Of a DNA stretch of 64,000 nucleotides, positions 1 to 10,530 are shown piece after piece (position 1 is the first letter of the stretch; each line of letters begins with the position of its first letter). A program made the translations under genes and the position numbers. This DNA comes from Paracentrotus lividus (Eukaryota > Echinodermata > Echinoidea > Camarodonta > Echinidae), in assembly GCA_940671915.1 (NCBI GenBank), contig CALNVZ010002100.1:4155827-4219826 (forward strand), given 5' to 3'. Under the pieces are notes generated by a model that was not told the DNA's origin, did no database searches, and saw nothing but the letters and a program-made list of their open reading frames with translations.

Positions 1-157
1 TCGTAGTGTAGTACGCTGGAATACTGCATGGCTGGACCTCTCGCTACGAGGCCTGGTCTCTGGCATGTAGAGCTGGACCTTATCTAACATGTATCCAGGC
101 CAGAAGACATCATGGTCTGGGACATTCTCGAGACTGACATAGCGCTGCTTTAGATGG
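1..157 (-). CDS. EF-hand gene exon 11 (partial at window edge)
   Basis: The acceptor TCTTGCAG precedes this exon, and the incoming split codon (GG + C) restores frame from exon 10. It is open to the window edge and contains HLKQRYVSLENVPDHDVFWP and then a YMLDKVQLYMPETRP stretch. No stop codon is seen, so the C-terminus is missing. Confidence 0.75.
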
Positions 158-3100
158 CTGCAAGATGGATGGATGGAAAGGTGGACGAAAGTTAATGCTA
201 TTATCAGTATCATAACATGCCAGTTAGGCAATGTACTGCAAGTTACTGACAGAGAATCTAATTTTGTCAAAGAAGACCTCTTTATCATATTTGGTTTGTC
301 ACAGTCAGTAGTCTGGAAATATTGTATACCAGACCAGTAAATTTTACTTTTTGAAATACATGACCTTTCCCAATAGATGAAATGTTTCTCCAAGATATGT
401 CCTGTACACCATTCATTATGGGGTTGTTGCTGGATTGGTTTTAATGGCATGTGTTATTCAATTCAAGTTTTAATACTTTGCCAGACTAAGTAAATAGTCT
501 GTATTAATGGGTGCAATCACAAAATCTGTGACAACACAACAATGTACATTGTATGCATCTACAAAATCTCTACAGGTTATGCAACATTTTTCCTAATAAT
601 CAATCATGTTTTGAGGATGGCTTACCCAGTGAGATTTTCATACTCTTCAAATGACATCCAGCAATCTATCTTCCTAGATATGAAAGCCTTGCCGCTAGAT
701 AGATTCTGCATCTCTGGTTTGGGCCAAACATCATGCTTCTTGGGATAAACATGTTTAGAATCAACCAATACTTCCCCTGAAAAGCAAAAAAAAAAAAAAA
801 ATTTTTTAACATGTTACATTTTTTACATGTCTTTGTGTTTGTATTGGAACTTAAATAACTTGTTCTAATGAGCTGGTCGACTTGGTCCTAAGAAGCTCAT
901 AATGGGAGTGGACTGTATAACAAATTACAGTCGAACCTTGCTTATGCGGCCATCATTGAATTGTTAATAAATTATTTCTGAAAATATTGGCCTTTGTTAC
1001 TAAGAGCAAGATTTTAATGATTAAAATAAGTTTATATAGTCCACAAACTCTGGCAAAACAACAAATGTCATTTTTTTCATCACTAGAATTTGCACTTACT
1101 CTGTATCTGAATGAACAAACAAAAACCATCTTATCCTGGCATCAGTGTCTCATATACAGTTAATAACTTCATGCTAGTATTAAAGCTTAAACCTGGTGTA
1201 TAGTTTAGGTAACAAAAAAGGAATTGGCACAAAACCAATCAAATGTAGTCTCATGTTGTCCACATTGCACTAAAAGATATGTGTAAGAGATCTTGTGACA
1301 TTCCTTTCATGATTTCCGATGAATTTCGGTGAAAATGTTTTAAAGAAACATAATGTAACCACCATTTTAGACCTCTGCTGGGAGGTTCGCACGCCGGAGG
1401 TTACGGCGTGAATGGTGTGTAACGATTTGTGTGTAACACACACACAAGAGAATCCCCATTGGTTTTCTACATGAACACTGACTCAACGCTGAAACAAGTC
1501 GGGTCCCTGTCTTTCCACGTTTTATACTTATATTATGAAATAAAGACACTAAAACGAGACTTCCAGTACTATAATTTGCTTTATTATAGTTATTGGATTC
1601 AATCTTTCATATTATCTAAATGTGAATCTAAATTAATTTTTTCCTGCTCCCAAAACTGTACACCAGCTTTAAAGTGATTAACAAATGGTGATTCTCAAAA
1701 TAGCTAGGCTTAACCATTTTCTATGAAATCAATTTATTAAATTATAAACTAACCTGACTTTGTGACTACAACCTTCTCATGATCATGGAACTCAGAGGGT
1801 GATTCAGGAGGCTTTGGAGGTTCAGCGAATCTATTAGACATGGTATGAGTGCCTGGCTGACGGATACGCTTCTTAAGATGGTTGACACGCTTATCACCAG
1901 GATGCAAAAGTGCTGAGAGAGATATAAGCAGGGACAAATGGAGTGGAGTTGAAATTCATTGGTTTAGTAGTAATGCAAAAGGAATAACTTTGAACAGAGA
2001 CATGTGGGTGATTACAGCTTGAATGAAATCAACTATCTTATAAAAAAAAATGAAAATGGGTGTGGAATATAAGGCTATATAATAACTTTCAAAGCATTTG
2101 GGAACAGCATCTATAGAGGTATGATACAGTCTACTCCCATTATCATGAGCACACATATAATGAAAATATGTTATAACAAAGCAATTATCTCAGTCCCAGT
2201 GGTAAACAAGTGCACATGTGCATATGCCCTGATGTGTTAAGTACTTTTGAAAACTTGTTAAAATTAGGTAATTGACATGGGTCTGAGCTCCTCATTAGAA
2301 CAAGAGTGGACTGTACCACAAAGTGGAATGTTAAAGGCAGTAGGTCGGGAGCTCCCATGGGTAATTTGACACCATACCCTGTAACAGCTGTTTTGCATCA
2401 TCTGACCACTGCCAGTCTTATGTAATGCATTGTTTATTCCACCCATCACTTTAATCTGGTAAAGTCGTTAAATCTCCCTTTCCCTGGCCCGATGATACCC
2501 GAAGTTGTCCAGGGTGGGACAGATTCTTTTGCTGTGGTCCAGAAATTTAGCTTCAAGACAGGTATTTCAAGTGCTTTTCACAAATTCTGGGATCAGCAAA
2601 TTATGATCCACTCCCCATGAAATCTGAAGACCCTAGTTCTTCAACAAAGAGATATGAATAAGAGGAGGGAAAGATGATTGAATAACACTTCATCCTATTA
2701 AGTTTAATCTATAGATAAAGACTTCTCAAACATTTTCCCATAATGCCAGAAGTATTAGCATCTAGCACCAATCCTCTCACAAGGCCCAGAATAAGCTCAC
2801 CTCTCTGAAGGAGCTTAGGAGTAAGTGGAATCCCCCTCTCTTCACACAGTCTACAGATGGCTTGATACTCTGCTAGTCTAGCTGCTCTATAATCATGAAT
2901 CTCAACACCTACATCACCTCCTAAGGTCGAAGGTTGTGAGTGAAGGTCAACGGCCTTGTTCCCAGTCTTCAGTGGACTCTGAATCGTACGAGGCATTCTC
3001 TTGTTCTTCAGCTGCAGCAGATACAATTCAATGGAATTGAGTTACATTGTCAAAACCAACCAGTTTTCTATAATCTAGACCTGAACTAATGTATTGTTTA

Positions 3101-6100
3101 TCATTCATACATAAAAGACTTATTCTTGACTTTATTTATAATGTTTCAACACCCTGGTTCTCTGGTTCTCTTTTTTGTAAGTGTATTTGCTTACCACAAT
3201 TTGAAAGTGCTAAAAAACAAGTGAATACCAGTCAACATGGTTAATTCTATCCATTCGCTAATCTTCCCTTGGTTTTAAAATTTGAAGCATTTGTATTTCA
3301 AAGATTTTGTGACCACCAAAATTGTGTATAATAAAATATTTTGGCACCTTATGATTGACATTTATGGAGAAAATATCAAATTGATAAGTGGCAAATTTAG
3401 TTTTAATATTCTGTAATCTGGGTGATTATTTTCCTTTCTTAATTTTCTTGTTTTAATTAATTCTTTAAAAAATGGCCCTGGACTCAGTGGAACCATACAT
3501 GTGGGCAAACTTTTGATGCTGACAATTATAGATTGGGGTGGGGACAACTTTTTTTTGTACCAAAGCTGACATTAACAATAAGGTTTACTTTCCATGTTAG
3601 TAATATATCGTAACTTAGTACTACAATTACTACTACTAGGTGATCCTCAAATACCATACTTACTTTATCAGTCATGAATCTCTCTCTTTTCCTCTTCTCT
3701 ATCATATCATCCGGACTGAGCGCTCTTCTTTCTGTGATGTCATGTTTAGGAATCTCTAGAAGTGATGCCAAAGAGTCGGGTGTCTTCACATCTCTTGTCT
3801 CTTCAAGTCTGTCACTAGGCATTACAGGTGCAGATACAGACTCTTGGACTGGGGCTAAATCAGTGGTTTTTAGAACTTTAGATGTCCGGACTTCAGGCAC
3901 TGATTTGATCTTGATTTGGCTCTTCCGTTCCTCTTCAGCTGATTGCAGGGGAAAAAAAATAAAAAAATGAGAGAAAAAATGTTAACTGCTATATAAACGT
4001 TCATTTGTTGACATATTCCTGATACTTACAGAACTTAGACAAATTATTTCTAAAAAACACAATTTCCATGCTTTTTTTTTTTCCATTGAACGTTCAAAAG
4101 CAGCATGTTGGTTAAAGATCATGGATGTATCATAAAATAGGCCCGAAATGCATGTACCATTAGGTGTATGAAGTTAAATTTTATTAAGTGATGTAGTTCA
4201 GATGAAGCTGTAGTAATTATTTCGATAAATCTTACCCAGTATTTTCTTTCTTCTTTCTTCCAACTGGTATCTTTCCATGCCTCTGACGAACTCCTGATAG
4301 TCAATCTCAGCATTCAGGTCTGAGTCTAAGCTATCTATGACCTCATTCAATAGCATCTCAGAGATTGGAATCTTTGCCTGTGAGACCAATTTAGCACATA
4401 ACAACAATCAGTCAATTTAATAGAGAAAACAAAACATACATTTGATTAGTTTAAAGAATCTCAGATATTAAACTTCAGGAATCAAAGGTCTTAAATTTCA
4501 TCAAATTGAGGGCAAGGCCACTTTGTCTACAGTGAATATTTAGAAATTGGGACCTAAAATCTCCAAGGTCAAACAAGAACTTTTGGCAGGGCTTTGACTG
4601 ATTTTTTATGGTACACATTTTGATAACTGAACAATAAAATGTAGGAAAGGAATGGAACATCATGATAAAAACAAAGATGATGATGGAGAACATTTAAATT
4701 CTGTGAGCATGATGGTGATGGAAAATGGCTAAAGTGATTTAAAGGTAGCAAATTTCATGATGCAAATAAAACTAAAACAACAAGCAGACAAATAAAATTA
4801 CAAAATGAGAACAATATCAAACATAACAAAAATTACACTACATTGAACTAGAGTGCAGATCTTCAATACTATTGTCTCCTTTTTCGAGCAGTTTTTAAGA
4901 TGACCAATCCCTACATGATTGTAAGTGTTAGTACGCTCTAAGCACCCCCACCTCCTTAATGCATTTCCTAAGCTCATCCCTTGTGATGGCCCAACTCTTG
5001 TCCTTATCCGCCTGAGAGAAGAGATCGATAAGACGTTGTTTCTTGCTTGCCAGGTAGCTAGCGATGATTCCCATTCCTTCTGGTTGAGGTTTAGCTTTCT
5101 TCTCAGAAAGATCTTCCATCTTGATAGTCACCGTTTTTACCTCTTCTACTTTCAACTGGATGCAAAGCAATATAATGTCAAACTTAGTAGCAATACAAAA
5201 GAAAATAAGCATGCATGGTCTTACCAACTCATGCTGGTGTGATGTGGAACTCAAAATGAAATTGAAGTGTTAGTGCTTGCTTTCTTTTTGAATTTGGAAA
5301 TTAAAAAAAATATTCATTGTAGGATATCGCTACAAAAAACCTCTTTCTTGAGTTAAAAAAATTCAAACATTGCTAATTGAACCAATGAGAAAGGAGATCT
5401 TTTAAGACATGTTAGAAAAACTGTAATAAATGTGGATATAAAGAGGAGAAAGATCCTTTAAAGTCATTTGAAAAAATTGCAAAAAATAAACTCAAATTCC
5501 AATTATCAAAAAGAAAAGTTGAAAAGTTAAATTATTATTTTGTTTTCTTATGATGAAATATCTGTTGTTAAAATCTTCACATTAAGAAAATTGGAAGAAA
5601 AAAAAATGAATAAATAAATAAAAAATAACATATAAAGAAAGTCATGCAGGAAATCTAAATAATAAGATATGGGCAAACGGTATTTATTAGACAAGATGGG
5701 GAAGTAATGCAAAATTAATCAACTACAGATACTATTCGAGTGTAGCCACATTGCTTATCATATCACTCAATTATCTTTGCAAGCAAGCTAAAAAAGAAAA
5801 CAAAACAAAAAAAGTAAGCAATGATATTCAATGTGAATTAAGGCATGCTAATTAGAGAAAAAATAATGCATTTTAAAGAGGACATATCTTATGACACAAA
5901 AACTATAGGAATTTGAGTGAAACGGTTAATTGAAAAAGTGTCATGCAAAGTTATGTTGAAGACATGCAATAAAAATCAACACATTATACCTTGGGAATAG
6001 GTTGAGACTCAAGGCGTATTTGGAGCTATACCAAGCATTAAACAAATTAAAAAACATTAACATTCAATCATGTTATACATATCCATACAAAAGAATATGT

Positions 6101-7974
6101 TAAAACAAAATCTGCAACAAAAAAAAAAACCTTAAACAATGTCCATTTGAACCAAGCATTCATGCAATATTCTTGATATTTAATGAGCATAAATCGTTAA
6201 TTCAGTTAATTAGAATATCAATTTTCTTTTAATGATAGCTTGCAATTTTGCATCATGGATTGAGCATTTTTGTTAGATGACCAGGGTGTTAAATTCATGC
6301 TTTATTTTTCTTGCGATACAAACTGTTACATCACGAATGTTAAAGACAATTTAATGGTAAATACCAAACACCCACGGAGCATATCAATAACATAAAGCAC
6401 AGCCAAGACATATAAATCCAACAACAATAAACTTTAAAAATGAACACAACAATAAACTGTAAAGATGAACATCACAAATCTTCAGAAATTTCTTCTTTCA
6501 TCAGTTGTTACCAAATGCTTAACAAGTTTTTGCAATGATCTTTATTCTGTAACATAAGGTTTTGAATGGAAGAATTACTAATTTCTGAAGTAGTAATGAA
6601 AAATTAATAATAATAATAACGAATACCTTGAGAGCTTCTGCCACTCGCCTAGCTTCCTCCAGCTGCAGAAGGACTCTTCTCTCCAATGGTGTAAGGTTAG
6701 GTTTAGCTTTAAGCCAAGACTCTTTCAAACCCATTGATTCTAAACCAGCTCGAAGTGCCATTCGATCATGCAGCCAGCTCTTATACTCTTGCATTTTGTC
6801 TTGCACCTACAAAGGGAAGTACATCAAAATAAAATAAAATTACTTATGGGAATAATTCAAAACTCTTTTCTCTTTACGATTTAATCATATTTATTTGTAA
6901 GCTAATACAATTTTTTGTGAACATCAAAATCAAAATACTGATAATTATGTTAGGGTTATATTTACAAATTACAATAATTCCTTAGATTATCTTTTTCAGA
7001 CGTGCTTCAGTTTTATGCTCTCTTCTTTATGGTAAGAAGTTGATATTTTCAAAAATATCCCTCCTACTTTTACAAATATCATTACTTATTTCCAACAAGG
7101 AATTGTTCAAACCTCGTTATCATGAATGATCTGTTTATCTCTCTCTGTCAAGACCATGTTATCTTTGTTGATAGGCTCCAGCCTTGGTCGCCCATCCTGA
7201 GGTTTCAGATCAGAATTAGCTTTCCTGACAGTCATACTCCTTCCAACACCTCCTTCCATCTTCGGAGCCACATGGATGCGTTTCCTGACTCTAGGGTTGC
7301 CAAATACTCTTGCAGCAGTGGTAAATGTCTTGGTACGGGTTAGATCCCTTTGCTTGTACAACTGAAATGAAATGAATAGTGTATAGGCCTACAGGTCTAC
7401 ATGTTCTAAATTTTAAGTTTTTCCTTCATTTTTACGGACAAAGATATATAAAACAATTTTTGATTTTTCAACCATCCGTTGTTCCTTTCCTTTCCTTTTC
7501 GTTAAATGGACAAAGACAGATAAAAAAGAGGGGAAGTCATCAAAGAAGTTTTGCACATTAGATATAACAGTCAAATAAGCATTGTACTACATATCTCGAT
7601 GCGCTGTGCTAATAATGATATATCAATAATAATAATAATAATAATAATAATACCATTATTTATTAGGGCACTTTTCCCCTAGCCCCCAAAGAGCTATACA
7701 GTATATTATTACCCTGTTCATTGGATCAATGATTCAATTTGTTCTCTTTTATTTTCAGACCTACCTTAAGTTGCTCCTCCATAGGCAGAAACTCTGTGCT
7801 CTCAGGATTAAACAGTCTTCTCAATCCAAAATCTAGCCAGTTCTCCATATCCTCTCCATCACTTTTTGATTTATTTTCTCCTTTTTCCCTTCTCTGCTTT
7901 CCATTTTTCCTTGTGCCCTTTTTTGAAACTGATGTTATGGTCTCTTCCTGTCCGCTATCTTGCTCACTGGCCAT
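1..7974 (-). CDS. EF-hand protein gene, possibly EFCAB12-like, 11 coding exons, 3' end off the window
   Basis: A minus-strand spliced gene. The exons, in order of translation, are 7974-7765, 7361-7113, 6806-6627, 6025-5990, 5155-4952, 4377-4236, 3938-3664, 3011-2801, 1912-1754, 776-626 and 157 to beyond 1. Every junction has GT/AG sites and the frame carries through all ten introns, giving about 658 residues so far. Two canonical EF-hand loops lie near residues 275-286 (DKDKSWAITRDE) and 311-322 (DSDLNAEIDYQE), both with acidic residues at positions 1, 3 and 12, so calcium binding is likely. The N-terminus is lysine-rich and charged; I see no signal peptide or membrane segment. The two-EF-hand core within a long charged protein recalls EFCAB12, but that name comes from memory and is uncertain. 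The start is the first Met of the exon after non-coding sequence. The stop codon lies left of the window. Confidence 0.85.
626..776 (-). CDS. EF-hand gene exon 10
   Basis: Acceptor TTTTCAG and donor GG|GTAAGC bound an open 151-nt exon with incoming phase 1 and outgoing phase 2. It encodes a segment with VYPKKHDVWPKPEMQN and a WMSFEEYENLTG end. The frame matches both neighbours. Confidence 0.8.
777..1753 (-). other. Intron 10 of the EF-hand gene
   Basis: AT-rich intron of 977 nt. Short open frames are present on both strands near 1.4-1.7 kb, but none has matching splice sites and frame. I see nothing else in it. Confidence 0.6.
1754..1912 (-). CDS. EF-hand gene exon 9
   Basis: Acceptor CTCTCTCAG and donor TCAG|GTTAGT bound this exon. 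The incoming split codon is G+CA (Ala). It encodes ALLHPGDKRVNHLKKRIRQP, then a proline/glutamate stretch (AEPPKPPESPSEF). It is basic and then proline-rich, with no catalytic motif. Confidence 0.85.
2801..3011 (-). CDS. EF-hand gene exon 8
   Basis: The acceptor is CTGCTGCAG. The donor is GAGAG|GTGAGC at phase 1, chosen over read-through to the stop at 2709 because it joins exon 9 in frame (KLLQR + ALLHPG). The exon encodes a YRAARLAEYQAICRLCEERG helix. If unspliced, a short alternative C-terminus ending at 2709 would result. Confidence 0.8.
3664..3938 (-). CDS. EF-hand gene exon 7
   Basis: The exon is 275 nt. Acceptor CAATCAG and donor AAA|GTAAGT fit, and the split codon G+CT (Ala) continues from exon 6. 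It encodes a polar, low-complexity linker with SVPEVRTSKVLKTTDLAPV and a DDMIEKRKRERFMTDK basic end. It is probably a disordered linker after the EF-hand pair. Confidence 0.85.
4236..4377 (-). CDS. EF-hand gene exon 6, second EF-hand
   Basis: Acceptor GTCTCACAG and donor CTGG|GTAAGA bound the exon. It carries the second EF-hand: the loop DSDLNAEIDYQE is flanked by LLNEVIDSL and FVRGMERYQLEERRKK helices. All calcium-coordinating positions look intact. It joins exon 5 at a phase-0 intron that falls between the two EF-hands. Confidence 0.9.
4952..5155 (-). CDS. EF-hand gene exon 5, first EF-hand
   Basis: The acceptor is TGCATCCAG. The donor is GAG|GTGGGG, weaker than the others but the only one that continues in frame into exon 6. 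It carries the first EF-hand, RLIDLFSQADKDKSWAITRD followed by ELRKCIKE. An acidic/basic linker with KMEDLSEKKAKPQPEG precedes it. Confidence 0.88.
5990..6025 (-). CDS. EF-hand gene exon 4, 36-nt microexon
   Basis: A 12-codon exon, LQIRLESQPIPK, lies between acceptor TGGTATAG and donor AAG|GTATAA. Both phases are 0, so it can be included or skipped without changing frame. It is too short for standard ORF detection and was found from its splice sites. No transcript evidence is available here. Confidence 0.6.
6627..6806 (-). CDS. EF-hand gene exon 3
   Basis: Exactly 60 codons, phase 0 on both sides, with acceptor TTTGTAG and donor AAG|GTATTC. It encodes a helical, charged segment (VQDKMQEYKSWLHDRMALR, then LTPLERRVLLQLEEARRVAE) that may form a coiled coil. 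Confidence 0.88.
7113..7361 (-). CDS. EF-hand gene exon 2
   Basis: It has 83 codons at phase 0, with acceptor ATTTCAG and donor GAG|GTTTGA. It encodes YKQRDLTRTKTFTTAARVFG and a basic RVRKRIHVAPKMEGG segment, then LEPINKDNMVLTERDKQIIH. It is rich in basic residues. Confidence 0.88.
7618..7652. repeat. (TAA)n microsatellite in intron 1
   Basis: About ten ATA/TAA units in the first intron of the EF-hand gene. Confidence 0.9.
7765..7974 (-). CDS. EF-hand gene exon 1 with start codon
   Basis: It has 70 codons starting at the Met at 7974, with donor AAG|GTAGGT. It begins MASEQDSGQEETITSV, then has a Lys/Arg-rich run and a hydrophobic/acidic WLDFGLRRLFNPESTEFLPM segment. No acceptor lies just upstream, so this is taken as the first coding exon. 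Confidence 0.8.
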
Positions 7975-8552
7975 ACTAAGGATCTTGTATGTCTATGCTT
8001 TTGCGTATACGGTTCAACCTTTATGAAAGGATAATCACAATTATTACCGTATTACTATTTGTAAAGAACTATGATCTCTTAGAGTACATCAGTTATGGGT
8101 AAATACATTTAGATTTAGAGATTAGAATCTATTTCTTATTCTTTCTTGTAAACGATCGCAATCAACAAGCTGATAAATTATAAACTGATTGAAGTTATTC
8201 TTCGGATGATATTTCGTTTATTTTTTGTATTGTCTTGCTTTGTTGTTCCTTCGTTTATGATCTTTTTTTTGGAGGTCATTGGAGGGCAAACGACTGCCAG
8301 ACAATGCAATTGTCAGCAAGAATCTTGATGCTGAAGCAGCCTCTAAATACAAAATGCAGGCTTTTTTGGATAAAATAGAGACCCCAACAATCTATTCGAA
8401 TTTATAACTTAATTCATGAGTGATCAATTAATTTTTGTACCAAAGTAAAGGTTTTGAAGAAATGTTCGATCGAGATTAATATTAGAAACCTCATAAAATA
8501 AAGAGGTCTCACATCTGGAAAAGGCCGACAAGTTATTCGTACAGAGTAGAGG
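7975..8552. other. 5' flank of the EF-hand gene
   Basis: This should hold the 5' UTR and promoter of the minus-strand EF-hand gene. It is AT-rich, and I can name no TATA box or initiator with confidence. Confidence 0.4.
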
Positions 8553-8998
8553 AAAGATGCATTTTGATTGCTTAGGGCGCTCTGATTAGCTATCACATGG
8601 AGCTCCGCCTCCTGGTTGCGATGTGCAAGTGCGTACGTTGACCGTACCTGAACAACGCGATTTAGCTGTTCCGAAAGACGCTTTTATTGTGCGCCTGTCA
8701 ATCATAACCAAAGTGACCCATTCGCAAGAAAAGCTGCAAGACTCGACTTCACAAAACGTGAGGCGGAAAAGCCTCTTTCAAACTCTTTTAGATAAAGAAG
8801 AGAAATATAAAAAGGAACTTATCAACGAATGCACTGTCGCAGTCTCCGCGACCGCAAGTTTTGAAAACTGTATAAGTAATGACAACTTACAAAAAAAATA
8901 AATGACGAGTCTAAATTTTATCCGCGACTATTATTCATTGGAAGGCCACATGGTAGTGTATTTCATATGCTTACATGATCATTCGAGCGTCGTGCATA
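8553..8998 (+). repeat. Left arm of an inverted repeat
   Basis: This segment recurs in inverted orientation at 9597-10040, from the GATGCATTTTGATTG end through GGAGCTCCGCCTCCTGGTTG to the ATTCATTGGAAGG end. The copies differ by substitutions and small indels. It contains a 92-codon open frame (8623-8901); see findings. Confidence 0.8.
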
Positions 8999-9064
8999 TT
9001 CGTGGAGTCAAAATTCTACAACTACGTGTGTTTATTTTTCATTGGCTAAGACGTTAGTTAACTT

Positions 9065-9445
9065 AACAACTTACACTTATGCATGGTCAATTCATAACTG
9101 ACCTTGGCATCTGGAAGTAGCCTTATTGGCATGCAGTTTTCTTCCAATGGAAAGTCAATGCAGAAAAGTGTCTTGAGCAGCTCAAGCCAAGTCAAGGTGG
9201 CATATCCAAAAAGGGTCTAACAATTCTACTAAACAAAATTAAAAATATCTAATGGAAGAATTAAATTACAATGAGACTATAGATTCTAGATTATCTTAAT
9301 TTATTTTGAAGTAGGTTTAAATCTAAAGCTGGTTTCGCTAATCATTATTGAGAAGTTTCCTCAGCAACCAAGAGGGCGACAGACAGCCATTTTTCAGTAC
9401 TGACTGATGTTGGTTTGCAGCTGTATGTGGTTAGGGCCTGGATTA
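9065..9445 (+). repeat. Direct repeat copy 1
   Basis: Shares long stretches (TTATGCATGGTCAA, CAGTTTTCTTCCAATGGA, CAGAAAAGTGTCTTGAGCAG, GAGAAGTTTCCTCAGCAACC) with 10135-10530 in the same orientation. Confidence 0.8.
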
Positions 9446-9596
9446 TTCACATGCTTATAATGTAGTCTAACGTTACATGGCAGTATCCAAAGCCCCCAGG
9501 ACACTTTAATACATAGCAATTTCCTAATGTAAACTATTATTATCAGAGATACCAAGACTAGTCCACATAGAAATGTTTACTCCATAATCTAATAAT

Positions 9597-10040
9597 TTAT
9601 GCACGATGCTCGAATGATCACGTTTAGCATATGTAATACACTACCATTGTGCCTTCCAATGAACAATAGTCACGATAAAATTTAGATTCAACATTTATTT
9701 TTTTGGTAAGTCCTCATTTCTTTATACGTTTTCAAATGTTGGGCGTAGTCCGACAGTGGATTCGTTGAAGTTCCTTTTTATATTTCTCTTCTTTATTTTA
9801 AAAAATATTGAAAGAGTGGGTCTACGCTTAACCTTTTGTGAAGTCAAGTCTTGCAGTTTTTCTTGCGAAATGGGTCCACTTTGGTTATGATTGACAGCGC
9901 GCACGACAAAGCGGTCTTTATCGGGAACAGCTGAATCGCGTTGTTCAGTTACGGTCAACGCACTTCAGTCATCGCAACCAGGAGGCGGAGCTCCGTGCGA
10001 TAGCTAATCAGAGCGCCCAACAATCAAAATGCATTGTTCT
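9597..10040 (-). repeat. Right arm of the inverted repeat
   Basis: Reverse-complement partner of 8553-8998. Its minus-strand frame (9958-9722) keeps EQRD-AVP, SQEKLQD-TSQ and FEN motifs of the left arm, but with frame drift. Confidence 0.8.
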
Positions 10041-10134
10041 CTAGCTCTGCAAAAGCGAACTTGTAGACTTTTCTACGTGTAGTCCGAACACCGAACTTAT
10101 CCGGAAACCGACCAGAACTAAAGTCAGTTAGATC

Positions 10135-10530
10135 CACTTACACTTATGCCAAGTTATGCATGGTCAATCATAATTGACCTTGCACTGGGAAGTACCTTAT
10201 TGCAGCAGTTTTCTTCCAATGGACATGATGGAAAGTCAATGCAGAAAAGTGTCTTGAGCAGCTCCCAGCCTGGCAGCCAAGTCAAGGTGGCATATATATC
10301 CAAAAAAGGGTCTAAAAATTCTACTAAACAAAATTAAAAATATCTAACTGTTACGTTAGAGCTAATGGAGAAGTTATTTCTTATATTGCAATGAGACTAG
10401 TCTATAGATTATCTTAAATTATTTTGAGGTAGGTTTAAAGCTGGTTTTGCTAATTATTATTGAGAAGTTTCCTCAGCAACCAACAGGGCGACAGACAGCC
10501 ATTTTTCTGTACTGACTAATGTTGGTTTGC
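10135..10530 (+). repeat. Direct repeat copy 2
   Basis: Second copy of 9065-9445. The arm-tail order suggests two insertions or an internal inversion of one repeat family. Confidence 0.75.

Noticed and set aside
2709..2800. Extension of EF-hand exon 8 to the stop at 2709 as the gene's end
   Set aside because: A strong GTGAGC donor at 2800 joins exons 9-11 in frame; the read-through is at most an alternative isoform.
3674..3970. 98-codon plus-strand frame
   Set aside because: Antisense shadow of EF-hand gene exon 7, which has matching splice sites and phases.
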